Below, piece after piece: positions 35,791 to 43,590 of a stretch of DNA of 64,000 bases. Source of the stretch: UBA2199 sp964628035 (GTDB lineage: Bacteria > Acidobacteriota > Aminicenantia > UBA2199). Position 1 is the first letter of the stretch. Each line of letters starts with the position of its first letter. The stretch covers positions 1 through 64,000 of the forward strand of contig CAZVPI010000015.1 in assembly GCA_964628035.1 (NCBI GenBank), written 5' to 3'. Under the pieces are notes generated by a model. It had not been told where the DNA came from. It saw nothing but the letters and a program-made list of their open reading frames with translations, and did no database searches. A program made the translations under genes and the position numbers.

Positions 35791-35921
35791 GGTCACGGAC
35801 ACGGAGAGATGGTTCAAGATGTTCTTGCCCCTTGTCCAATAATGCTACAGGCGCATCCGATGGGAAACCCTGTCTGCGCAAGGCTTTGTGGCGCAACCTG
35901 TCCCGAATTGTACCAATTTGC

Positions 35922-35949
35922 AACACCCGACCGTTGAGCGGTCAGGGTT
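35922..35949. repeat. bulged hairpin in the gap 35791-35996
   Basis: AACACCCGACCG and CGGTCAGGGTT pair around a TTGAG loop, with single bulges. An A-tract but no T-tract follows on the plus strand, so terminator function is unclear. The rest of the gap shows no gene. Confidence 0.4.
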
Positions 35950-35996
35950 GAAGTCAAAAAACCCCTATATCCAAGCATTTTTATTCTTGGCGCGGA

Positions 35997-36012
35997 TGGC
36001 ACGCCGATTGCT
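35997..36012 (+). promoter_or_regulatory. sigma-54 (RpoN) -24/-12 promoter
   Basis: TGGCACGCCGATTGCT fits the sigma-54 consensus TGGCAC-N5-TTGCW exactly, with the invariant GG (35998-35999) and GC (36010-36011) separated by 10 bp. The start of transcription would fall at about 36023, one base before the ATG at 36024. A sigma-54 activator would be required; none is seen in this window. Confidence 0.65.
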
Positions 36013-36023
36013 TTGCCTGCGGC

Positions 36024-36236
36024 ATGAAAACCAAGACCCTGTATTACTGCCCCAGGGACGAGGACGTGCTGATGTTCGAGGAAGTCTACGACGAACGCCT
36101 CGACTTCGCCTACCAGCCTTTGCATGAAATGCCCCGCGTCTGCCGCAAATGCGGGCAGATCCTCTACAAAAAGGACTGCATCGCCATCGAGGAGCTCCAC
36201 CCCGGCTCCGCCGCGACCCAGCCCGAGCTCCAGTGA
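36024..36236 (+). CDS. small cysteine-motif protein of unknown function
   Basis: This 70-residue protein begins MKTKTLYYCPRDEDVLMFEE and has a CxxC pair in VCRKCGQILYKKDC near residues 40-43, plus cysteines at 9 and about 52. Together they could form a zinc ribbon. It is the first gene after a sigma-54-type promoter and starts with no Shine-Dalgarno. Its TGA overlaps the GTG of the next gene, so the two are coupled. Not recognised as a named family. Confidence 0.65.
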   Translation: MKTKTLYYCPRDEDVLMFEEVYDERLDFAYQPLHEMPRVCRKCGQILYKKDCIAIEELHPGSAATQPELQ

Positions 36237-36865
36237 AAATCGGACAGATCTTCGCCGCCGAAAACTTCCGCGATCCGGCCAAGGTGGACTGGGCCCGCCA
36301 GGAAGCGGAATACATCCTGAAGGTCATGGAGGCCGACCCGAACTTCACCCTGGCCGAGCGCCTGGGCCAGGGAGTATCCCCTGAGTCGCTGCTGCGCTTT
36401 TTCCGCCACCACGAGCGCAACGAGAAGGCCTGCCGCACCCTGCAGTACCTGCTCTCCTTCCTGGAGCGCATCCCCAGCCATGAAGACCTCCGCCGCGAGC
36501 CGGTCAATCCCAGCGAGCAGTTCCGCGACTTCATCGCCTACCAGGCCGACCTGCTGCTGGAGGAAGACGTGCAGAACGCCGTGTTCGCCGAAGCCAACCA
36601 CCGCGACCTGCCCCGCGCCGGCAGCGTCTGGGACTTCCAGGAGCGGGTCCTGGCCACCAACCGCGCCCTGAAAAACATCCTGGCCAAGACCGAGTCCAGC
36701 CCGGCCCTGGCCCTCTCCAACCAGTGCCGCGCCCTGGAGCAGCTCTCCCTGTTCTGGTTCGAAGTCCGCCGCCAGGACCTGCGCCGCACCCGGCGCAGCG
36801 ACATCTTCATGTTCCTGCTGGCCCAGCTGGTGCGCGGCCGCTGCTGGCAGCCCGCCTCTTCCTGA
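36233..36865 (+). CDS. helical protein of unknown function
   Basis: This 210-residue protein starts at GTG 36233 overlapping the previous stop (GTGA). It is predicted to be all-helical and soluble (for example TLQYLLSFLERIPSHEDLRRE, QADLLLEEDVQNAVFAEANH, ALKNILAKTE), with no signal peptide, metal motif or membrane helix. Its tie to the small zinc-ribbon-like protein and the sigma-54 promoter suggests a two-protein unit induced under a specific condition. I do not recognise the family. Confidence 0.7.
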   Translation: MKIGQIFAAENFRDPAKVDWARQEAEYILKVMEADPNFTLAERLGQGVSPESLLRFFRHHERNEKACRTLQYLLSFLERIPSHEDLRREPVNPSEQFRDFIAYQADLLLEEDVQNAVFAEANHRDLPRAGSVWDFQERVLATNRALKNILAKTESSPALALSNQCRALEQLSLFWFEVRRQDLRRTRRSDIFMFLLAQLVRGRCWQPASS

Positions 36866-36880
36866 GCGGCCGCTCCGGCT

Positions 36881-38275
36881 TCAGCAGCCCGGAGTCACCC
36901 GCAGGCCGCGGGCGATGGCCTGCAGCTCGGCCAGCCTCTCCGGGAAACGCTCGCGGAGAAGCTGCAGCTTGTTCAGCGCCGCCTCGTGCTCTTGCTTCAG
37001 CTTTTCGACCAGCCGCTGGGCCCGCTGCAGGTCCTCCTCCAAGGAATTCCGGCGCGCCATCCAGGCCAGTCCGGCCCGCTCGCGCAGCAGGACGAACCGC
37101 CTGCGCGCCTGCAGGTACTCGCGGCGCAGGCCTGAGAACCTGCCCTCGATCCTCTTCATGGCGTCGTCCTTCAGCGCGGAGAGCCCGCGGATGAAGGCCG
37201 CCTCATATTCCTGCTTCAACCCTTCCAGAAGCTCCGCCACCGGGACGATGCGCTCGACGCGGTGGGCGTTGGCGCCGCAGAAGGCGAAGCCCTGGTCCAG
37301 ACGGCCGCGGCGGGCGTTGTCCAGGGCCACCGAGATGCAGTAGTCGGCGTGGCGGATGTCGCACTGCTCCAGGCAGCGCCAGGCGCAGCTCTTGACGTTG
37401 CGCACGCCGGCGGCGGCGTTCTCCAGGAAGCGGTTGCGGATGGCGCGCCCGGGCAGCCCCACCGGGCTCTTGATGATGATGATGTCCTCCGGGCGGCAGG
37501 CGACATACGCCTCCTTGAAGCGGCGGTCGGCGTCGCATTCATCGGTGGCCACGAAACGGGTGGCCATCTGCACGCCCTGGGCGCCCAGCTGCAGGAATTT
37601 CAGGATGTCGGCGCCGTCGTAGACGCCCCCCGCCGCGATGACCGGGATCCTCTTGCGAAAGGCCGCCGTGAAAGGAGCCAGGGCGGCGATGACCTGCGGC
37701 ACCAGGACCTCCAGCCTCTGTCCGGCGTCCTGCAGGCTCTCGACGCGGAAACCCAGGTGGCCGCCGGCCAACGGGCCCTCGACCACCACGGCGTCAGGGA
37801 CATCGGCATAGGCTTTCTGCCAGTACTTGAAGATCAGCTCGGCGGCCCGTCCCGAGGAGACGATGGGGACGACCGCGACGCCGGCGGCGCGGAGGCGGGC
37901 CACGGGGATGTTCTTGATCGGCAGCCCGGCGCCCAGAAACACGGCGTCGGCCCTTTCCTCGATGCAGACGTCGAGCAGCTGCTGGAAATCGTTGGCCGCC
38001 ACCATGATGTTGACGCCGACCAGGCCGCTGGTCCGCTCCCTGGCCCGGCGCAGCTCGCTGCGCATGGCGCGGATGTTGGCGGCGCGGCCGTCGGCGAAAT
38101 AATCGGGCTCGATCATGCCGATGCCGTTGGCGGCGATGACGCCGACGCCGCCGCGACGGGCGACGGCCGAGGCCAGGCCCGACAGGGAAATGCCGACTCC
38201 CATGCCGCCCTGGACGACGGGCAGGGAGGCGGTCCGCCTGCCGATGGCCAGCGGCGGCATCTTGAAGAATACCAT
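36881..38275 (-). CDS. nitronate monooxygenase-like flavoprotein with a coiled-coil tail
   Basis: This is a 464-residue protein. Residues 1-355 form an FMN-binding TIM barrel of the nitronate monooxygenase / FabK family: VQGGMGVGISLSGLASAVAR, GVNIMVA, VVEGPLAGGHLG, PVIAAGGVYDGADI, GAQGVQMATRFVATDEC. A cysteine-rich segment follows (KSCAWRCLEQCDIRHADYC), seen in a subset of this family. Residues about 360-464 are a charged heptad-rich coiled coil (SLEEDLQRAQRLVEKLKQEHE) not part of the usual enzyme. It may oxidise nitronates or reduce enoyl thioesters. AGGAGGT lies before ATG 38275 and a good promoter upstream. Confidence 0.85.
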   Translation of the reverse strand: MVFFKMPPLAIGRRTASLPVVQGGMGVGISLSGLASAVARRGGVGVIAANGIGMIEPDYFADGRAANIRAMRSELRRARERTSGLVGVNIMVAANDFQQLLDVCIEERADAVFLGAGLPIKNIPVARLRAAGVAVVPIVSSGRAAELIFKYWQKAYADVPDAVVVEGPLAGGHLGFRVESLQDAGQRLEVLVPQVIAALAPFTAAFRKRIPVIAAGGVYDGADILKFLQLGAQGVQMATRFVATDECDADRRFKEAYVACRPEDIIIIKSPVGLPGRAIRNRFLENAAAGVRNVKSCAWRCLEQCDIRHADYCISVALDNARRGRLDQGFAFCGANAHRVERIVPVAELLEGLKQEYEAAFIRGLSALKDDAMKRIEGRFSGLRREYLQARRRFVLLRERAGLAWMARRNSLEEDLQRAQRLVEKLKQEHEAALNKLQLLRERFPERLAELQAIARGLRVTPGC

Positions 38276-38381
38276 GGGACCTCCTGGCGCCGATCCTTTC
38301 CAGGAAAAGGAACCGCCGCACGATCGCGGCTTTCTATGGCGAAACCGTGCCCTGATTTCGTTGCCAGATCACCGTAGGATG

Positions 38382-38410
38382 ATTATACGTTAGTTGCGCC
38401 CGCTTGGCAA
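38382..38410 (-). promoter_or_regulatory. promoter of the nitronate-monooxygenase-like gene
   Basis: On the minus strand TTGCCA (38410-38405), a 17-bp spacer and TATAAT (38387-38382) lie about 107 bp before ATG 38275, leaving a leader of roughly 100 nt with a Shine-Dalgarno. Confidence 0.7.
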
Positions 38411-38442
38411 ATCGCGGGGGAAACGGGCGAACATTAGGCGTT

Positions 38443-38590
38443 GGCCAAAAGAGAGGCAGAGAGGTAAAGGGATAAAGAGAGGAAGGAAAGGAAAAAACAA
38501 GAACTCGTCTCTGTTTGCTTTTCTTACTTGGCCTCTGTACCCCTCTATCTTTCCCGTCCGCGGCAGATGCGTTGCGCTTCGTATTGACAC
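38443..38590 (+). repeat. dispersed intergenic repeat, copy E (divergent)
   Basis: It has GAGGTAAAGGGATAAAGAG, the core AGAACTCGTCTCTGTTTG, CTTTTCTTAC and a CCCCTCT pyrimidine block, but the right end (GATGCGTTGCGCTTCGTATT) has drifted from the other copies. It lies between the promoter region of the flavoprotein gene and the end of arsC. Confidence 0.75.
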
Positions 38591-38603
38591 GAGCACCAAA
38601 AGC

Positions 38604-39038
38604 TCACTGCGCTCCCTGCTGCTCCAGCCAAAGGCGCACCTTGGCCTCGACGCCGTCGCGCAGGGCGCGCACCCGCTCCAGCTTCTCCTGCTCGCTGCCG
38701 GTGAAGGCGGCCGGATCGGGAAAGCTCCAGTGCTCGCGGAAGCTGACGCCGGGAAAGATCGGGCAGCGCTCGGCCTGGCTCTCGTCGCAGACGGTGATCA
38801 CCCAGCCGAACCGCCTGCCCTGGCGCAGCAGCTCGAAGACGCCGCGCGTCGGCTTGCCGGCGATGTCGATGCCGACCTCGGCCAGGGCCCTGACCACGAG
38901 CGGGTTGAGCGCGCCGGGCTCCAGGCCGGCGCTCTCGGCCGCAAAGCGGTCGCCGCCCAGCCGGTTCAGGAAGGCCTCGGCCATCTGGCTGCGGGCCGAG
39001 TTGTGCACGCAGATGAAAAGCACCTTGATCTTGTCCAT
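38604..39038 (-). CDS. arsC: arsenate reductase, low-molecular-weight phosphatase type
   Basis: This 144-residue protein has the P-loop CVHNSARSQMAEAF near its start (nucleophile cysteine about residue 10) and the catalytic Asp in FPDPA, typical of thioredoxin-linked ArsC enzymes that reduce arsenate to arsenite. The resolving cysteines TVCDESQAERCP are present. ATG 39038 is chosen; GTG 39047 is an alternative. It is divergent from the phosphate porin across the Pho box, so it may be induced when phosphate is low and arsenate uptake through Pst rises. Confidence 0.9.
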   Translation of the reverse strand: MDKIKVLFICVHNSARSQMAEAFLNRLGGDRFAAESAGLEPGALNPLVVRALAEVGIDIAGKPTRGVFELLRQGRRFGWVITVCDESQAERCPIFPGVSFREHWSFPDPAAFTGSEQEKLERVRALRDGVEAKVRLWLEQQGAQ

Positions 39039-39072
39039 GTTTGCCACCTCGCCGGACAGCCTAGCCGTTGCC

Positions 39073-39168
39073 TGTTAGGTTTGGTTTACGCCGGGGTTAC
39101 GATTCGGTTAAGGCCCGCCGCCGCCGTTTTAACCGAGAATTAACGCCGATTTCATTTCCGCTTAATCG
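39073..39168 (+). promoter_or_regulatory. two-part Pho box between arsC and the porin
   Basis: Two arrays of four direct repeats with exact 11-bp spacing are visible. Array 1 has TTA at 39075, 39086, 39097 and 39108 (contexts GTTAGG, TTTACG, GTTACG, GTTAAG). Array 2 has TTAAC, TTAAC, TTCAT and TTAAT at 39129, 39140, 39151 and 39162. This phasing and the TT[AC]A core match PhoP/PhoB binding sites. The downstream genes (porin, Pst, PhoU, PhoB, PhoR) confirm the reading. Confidence 0.8.
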
Positions 39169-39217
39169 CGCCCGGCGATGCTAGCGGCGGAAACGAAAAT
39201 TTTTCCCGGAGGAAAAA

Positions 39218-40228
39218 ATGAAACGCATCTTTCTGCTTACCCTGCTGGCCCTGTTCGTCCTGAGCGCCGCAAAGCTGCCTGCGGCCATCTCGGCCTACGC
39301 CTTCGGCGACTACTACTTCGTGCTCCAGAACCACAAGGAGGCGGTCGAGAACCAGCACGGCCTGTGGCTGCGCCGCGTCTACCTCACCTACGAGTCGGAT
39401 CTCTCCGACAAGCTCAAGGCCCGCGCCCGCCTGGAAATGAACAGCACCGGAAACTTCTCGACCTCGACGGCGAACATCACTCCCTATCTCAAGGACGCCT
39501 ACATCTCCTTCCAGTATGCCCCGCTGCACAAGGTGACCGCCGGCATCCAGGACAGCCTGGCCTACGGCAACATCGAAAAGTTCTACGGCTACCGCCATCT
39601 GGAAAAGACCATGTTGGACCTGTACAAGGTCCGTTCCTCGCGCGAATTCGCCATCGACTTCAGCGGCGCCTTCGACAAGGAGAAGAAGTTCAACTACAGC
39701 CTGCAGTACGGCAACTACTCGGGCAACAAGAACGAGACCGACAAGTACAAGCAGGTCGGCGCCCGCTTTTTCGTCAACGTCACCCCCAAGCTGCTGGTCG
39801 AGGTCAACGGCGACATCAGCACCCTGTCCGGCGTGAAGACCTCCACCCTGGTCCAGGGCTTCGTCGGCTACAAGGACGACTGGGGCCGCCTGGGCGTGAA
39901 CTACGGCCAGGAAATGATCAAGGAAGACGGCAAGGACGATGTGAATTTCGGCGTCTTCTCGGCCTTCGTGGTCGCCAAGCTCGGCAGCAAGCTGGAAGCC
40001 GTCGCCCGCTACGACATGAGCCTCGATCCGCAGCTTTATGGCCAGGGCGACTACCTGCCCATCGAAAAGGGCTACAAGTCCAACCTGGCCATTCTCGGCC
40101 TGGCCTGGAACATCCACCCCAAGTTCCAGATCATGCCCAACATCAAGATGGTGTCGTACAAGGAAAACAACGGCATGAAGCCCGGCAGCGACACCTATTT
40201 CAACCTGACCTGGTTTTACCAGTTCTAA
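39218..40228 (+). CDS. outer-membrane porin of the phosphate regulon
   Basis: This is a 336-residue protein. Residues 1-25 are a signal peptide; the rest is a beta-barrel (DKLKARARLEMNSTG, DAYISFQYAPLHKVTAGIQDS, KQVGARFFVNVTPKLLVEVNGD) with the terminal strand DTYFNLTWFYQF. The layout resembles phosphate-selective porins (OprP/OprO type) in position and fold, but selectivity is inferred from the operon. Strong GGAGG precedes the ATG. It is the first gene of the phosphate operon and lies directly behind the Pho box. Confidence 0.85.
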   Translation: MKRIFLLTLLALFVLSAAKLPAAISAYAFGDYYFVLQNHKEAVENQHGLWLRRVYLTYESDLSDKLKARARLEMNSTGNFSTSTANITPYLKDAYISFQYAPLHKVTAGIQDSLAYGNIEKFYGYRHLEKTMLDLYKVRSSREFAIDFSGAFDKEKKFNYSLQYGNYSGNKNETDKYKQVGARFFVNVTPKLLVEVNGDISTLSGVKTSTLVQGFVGYKDDWGRLGVNYGQEMIKEDGKDDVNFGVFSAFVVAKLGSKLEAVARYDMSLDPQLYGQGDYLPIEKGYKSNLAILGLAWNIHPKFQIMPNIKMVSYKENNGMKPGSDTYFNLTWFYQF

Positions 40229-40260
40229 TGTCGACAAGGCAACAACCCTAAGGAGGAAAC

Positions 40261-41082
40261 ATGAAAGTCCTATCGATTCTGACCGCCCTGTTCCTGCTGG
40301 CCGGCAGCGGCTTTGCCGCCGATGCCAACAAGATCGTCTGCGACGGCTCGACCACCGTGGGCCCCATCGCCAAGGCTTTCGCCGAGTACTACATGAAGCA
40401 GAACCCAGGCGTCAACATCACCGTCTCCGAGTCGGGCTCGGGCAACGGCGCCAAGAGCCTGGTCAACAAGTCCTGCCAGGTGGCCAACATGTCGCGGCTG
40501 CTGAAGCTGAACGAGTACGAGGCGGCCGTGCACTCCGAGGTGCTGCCCGTGGTCCACGTCGTGGCCCTGGACGGCATCGCCATGGTCGTCCACCCCAGCA
40601 ATCCCGTGGCCAAGCTCTCCCTGGCCCAGGTCAAGGACATCTACCTGGGCAACATCAAGAACTGGAACCAGATCGGCGGCCCCAACGCCCCCATCGTCAT
40701 CATCTCCCGCGACACCAACAGCGGCACCTACGAGACCTTCGAGGGCAAGGTGATGAAGGGCGAGAAGATCGCCAAGAACTGCGAGTATGTCGGCTCCAAC
40801 GGCGCCATCCGCCAGCGGGTGCAGAGCACGCAGACGGCCATCGGCTACGTAGGCATCGGCTTCCTGGATCGCACGGTCAAGGCCCTGTCCATTAACGGCG
40901 TCCAGCCCACGCCCGAGACGGTCAAGGACGGCAGCTACCCCATCGCCCGCCCCCTGTACATGATCACCAACGATTACCCCAGGATGGGCTCGCACCTCTA
41001 CCGCTTCATCACGCTCTACCTGAGCAAGAAGGGCCAGACCATGATCGAGGAGATCGGCTTCATCCCGGTCACCAGCTACTGA
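40261..41082 (+). CDS. pstS: phosphate ABC transporter, periplasmic phosphate-binding protein
   Basis: This is a 273-residue protein with a signal peptide (1-19) and a PstS-type fold: CDGSTTVGPIAKAFAEYY, SGSGNGAKSLV (phosphate-binding Ser/Thr and Gly), IYLGNIKNWNQIGGPN, SRDTNSGTYETF (phosphate ligands) and the closing IGYVGIGFL. It delivers phosphate to PstCA. There is no lipobox, so it is probably soluble. AGGAGG lies before the ATG. Confidence 0.95.
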   Translation: MKVLSILTALFLLAGSGFAADANKIVCDGSTTVGPIAKAFAEYYMKQNPGVNITVSESGSGNGAKSLVNKSCQVANMSRLLKLNEYEAAVHSEVLPVVHVVALDGIAMVVHPSNPVAKLSLAQVKDIYLGNIKNWNQIGGPNAPIVIISRDTNSGTYETFEGKVMKGEKIAKNCEYVGSNGAIRQRVQSTQTAIGYVGIGFLDRTVKALSINGVQPTPETVKDGSYPIARPLYMITNDYPRMGSHLYRFITLYLSKKGQTMIEEIGFIPVTSY

Positions 41083-41096
41083 GCCCCCCGCCCAGC

Positions 41097-42239
41097 GTGA
41101 ACCCGAACCGACACGGACTGATCCTGAGCGACGCGGCCAGCCGCCTGCGGCGGCTGGCCGCCTTTTTTTCCAAGGGTCTCCTGTTCCTGATCACCGCCCT
41201 GTCGCTGGTGGCCGTCCTGCTGATCATCCTGTACATCGCCCGCGACGCCATCCCCTTCTTCCAGCTGCGCGGCCTGAAAGAGCTCGTCGCCGGCACGGCC
41301 TGGTTCCCCAGCGGCAATCCGCCCGAATTCGGCGCCCTGGCGATTTTCATCGGCAGCGGCCTGGTCACCCTTGGCGCCGTCGCCGTGGCCGTCCCCCTGG
41401 GCGTGTCCGCGGCCATCGCCCTCAGCGACATCCTGCCCTACCGCCTGCGCCAGGCGGCCAAGCCGGTCATCGAAGTGCTGGCCGCCCTGCCCTCGGTGGC
41501 CTACGGCTTCTTCGCCCTGGTGATTTTCGCGCCCCTGCTGCAGGACCGCGGCGGGACACTGCTGGCCGCCGCCGCCTGGGTGATCCTGTTGCCCCTGGGG
41601 CTTCTGGCCATCTATCTGGCCAGCGCCCTGGCCACGCGCCGCATCCGCGAGGACGTGGCGCCGGCGGCGCGATGGATCCTCGCCGGCCTGCTGGCCATCG
41701 TCCTGCTGCGCGCCCTAACGTCCTTGGGCGGCCTGCTTGACTCGCTGGCCATCGCCAGCGGCACCAACGCCCTGAACGTGTCGGTCATTCTGGGCATCAT
41801 GGCCCTGCCCACCATTGTCAGCGTCTCCGAGGATTCGCTGCAGGCGGCCGGCCGCGAGCTGCGCGAGGGCAGCTACGCACTGGGCGCCACCCGCGCCGAG
41901 ACCCTGTTCAAGGTGGTCATCCCCGCCGCCGGCAGCGGCATCGTCGCCGCCGTCATCCTGGGCGTGATGCGCGCCGTCGGCGAGACCATGGTGGTGTGGA
42001 TGGCCTCGGGCAACGCCGCCCAGATCCCCGCCCCCTGGTACAACTTCCTCCAGCCCGTGCGCACCCTGACCGCCACCATCGCCGGCGACATGGGCGAGGC
42101 CGACCACGTGCTCGGCTCCGGCCGCTACCACGTGCTGTTCGCCCTGGCCCTGAGCCTGCTGCTCATCTCGTTCGCCGCCAACCTGGCCAGCGAGTGGATC
42201 CTGCGCCGCCAGCAGCGCCGGCTGGGAGGGCTGAAGTAG
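41097..42239 (+). CDS. pstC: phosphate ABC transporter permease
   Basis: This 380-residue inner-membrane protein starts at GTG 41097. It has an N-terminal helix (LLFLITALSLVAVLLIILYIA), the binding-protein-dependent permease fold, and the ABC-contact loop ELREGSYALGATRAETLFKVVIPAA. GEVMVVWMASGN-like GETMVVWMASGNAAQIP is a family signature. Compared with typical PstC it has an extra stretch near residues 150-210 (ALATRRIREDVAPAARWIL). It pairs with PstA. Confidence 0.94.
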   Translation: MNPNRHGLILSDAASRLRRLAAFFSKGLLFLITALSLVAVLLIILYIARDAIPFFQLRGLKELVAGTAWFPSGNPPEFGALAIFIGSGLVTLGAVAVAVPLGVSAAIALSDILPYRLRQAAKPVIEVLAALPSVAYGFFALVIFAPLLQDRGGTLLAAAAWVILLPLGLLAIYLASALATRRIREDVAPAARWILAGLLAIVLLRALTSLGGLLDSLAIASGTNALNVSVILGIMALPTIVSVSEDSLQAAGRELREGSYALGATRAETLFKVVIPAAGSGIVAAVILGVMRAVGETMVVWMASGNAAQIPAPWYNFLQPVRTLTATIAGDMGEADHVLGSGRYHVLFALALSLLLISFAANLASEWILRRQQRRLGGLK

Positions 42240-42240
42240 C

Positions 42241-43587
42241 ATGGACCTGCGATCGCGAAAAGTGCTGGACGGGTCGCTGACCGGCGTGAGCGTCCTGGCC
42301 ATCGTGCTCATGTCGCTGGCGCTGCTGGTGCTGCTCGCCCCCATCTTCGCCCGCGGCGCCGGGGCCTTCCTGTTTCGCGCCACCATCGAGTTTCGCCGCC
42401 TCAACCTGGAGCAGTTCAATCGCGGCGACGCCCGGGCCGTGGCCGCCGAGACGCGCGCCGCCGCCGCGGCGCGGCGGCCGGTCTTCGACATGCTGGCCGC
42501 CTTCGAGGACGAGCTGGAGGAAATGGACGCCTCGCGGCGGCGGGAGCTGCGCCCGCAGCTGCGCGAGGTAAAGGAGCTGCTGCGCGACCTGCTCGGCCCC
42601 CTGCCCGGGGAGATCGAGACGGTGATGCTGCGCCAGCAGTACGGCCAGACGCGCTGGGACCGGGCGCAGGTCAAGCTGCAGCGCATCCTGCAGCGCGAGG
42701 AGTGGGACTACTCCGACGCCAGCCGCATGGGCAGGAAGGTGCTGCGGCCGCGCCGGCTGGCCTTCGCCGGCACGCGCTTGGAGCCGCTCTTCCACTATGT
42801 GGAGCAGAACCTGCGGGCGATGCTGCGGCCGCGTTTCACCTTCTACTGGCGCTTCCTGACCGACCGCTCGCTGGACTCGCACATCTTCGGCGGCATCTGG
42901 CCCGAGATCCTGGGCACGATCTACTTGACCCTCGGCGCCATGCTGCTGGCCATCCCCTTCGGCGTCATCGCCGCCGTGTATCTCAGTGAGTTCGCCGGCA
43001 GCGGCCGCGTCATCAGCCTGCTGCGCGTGTGCATCAGCACCCTGGCCGGCGTTCCCAGCATCGTCTTCGGCCTGTTCGGCCTGGCCTTCTTCATCAACAC
43101 CCTGCACCTGTCGCGCTCCAAGAGCGTCCTGGCCGGATCGGCCACCCTGGCCCTGCTGATCCTGCCCACCATCATCCGCGCCGCCGAGGAGGCGCTGAAG
43201 GCCGTGCCGCAGGCGTACAAGGAGGCGGCCCTGAGCCTGGGCGCCAGCCCGCTGCGCATGGTGCTGACCGTGCTGCTGCCCGCCGCCCTGCCCGGCATCC
43301 TGACCGGCATCATCCTCAGCATGGGCCGGGCCGCCGGCGAGACGGCGCCGATCATCTTCACCGCCGCCGTCAGCGTCGGCCAGCCCCTGAAGCTGTGGGA
43401 GACGCTGAGCCAGCCCACCCCGGCCCTGCCGTGGAACATCTACAATCTGGCCACCGAACACCAGGCGGTCGACGAGATCCGCCACGTGCAGTTCGGCATG
43501 GTCCTGACCCTGGTGCTGCTGGTGCTGCTGCTCAACCTGGCGGCCATCCTCCTGCGCGCGCGCATCAGCAAGAAAATGAGAGGCTAG
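42241..43587 (+). CDS. pstA: phosphate ABC transporter permease with a large extracytoplasmic insert
   Basis: This is a 448-residue protein, much longer than the usual about 280-300. Helix 1 (residues 15-38) is followed by about 165 extra residues (roughly 45-210) rich in charged helices (RRELRPQLREVKELLRDLL), probably a coiled coil on the periplasmic side. The standard permease then starts at IWPEILGTIYLTLGAMLLAIPFG and includes the EAA-type loop KEAALSLGASPLRMVLTVLLPAALPGI and GRAAGETAPIIFTA. It forms the channel with PstC. The start ATG lies 1 bp after the pstC stop. Confidence 0.93.
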   Translation: MDLRSRKVLDGSLTGVSVLAIVLMSLALLVLLAPIFARGAGAFLFRATIEFRRLNLEQFNRGDARAVAAETRAAAAARRPVFDMLAAFEDELEEMDASRRRELRPQLREVKELLRDLLGPLPGEIETVMLRQQYGQTRWDRAQVKLQRILQREEWDYSDASRMGRKVLRPRRLAFAGTRLEPLFHYVEQNLRAMLRPRFTFYWRFLTDRSLDSHIFGGIWPEILGTIYLTLGAMLLAIPFGVIAAVYLSEFAGSGRVISLLRVCISTLAGVPSIVFGLFGLAFFINTLHLSRSKSVLAGSATLALLILPTIIRAAEEALKAVPQAYKEAALSLGASPLRMVLTVLLPAALPGILTGIILSMGRAAGETAPIIFTAAVSVGQPLKLWETLSQPTPALPWNIYNLATEHQAVDEIRHVQFGMVLTLVLLVLLLNLAAILLRARISKKMRG

Positions 43588-43590
43588 CCC

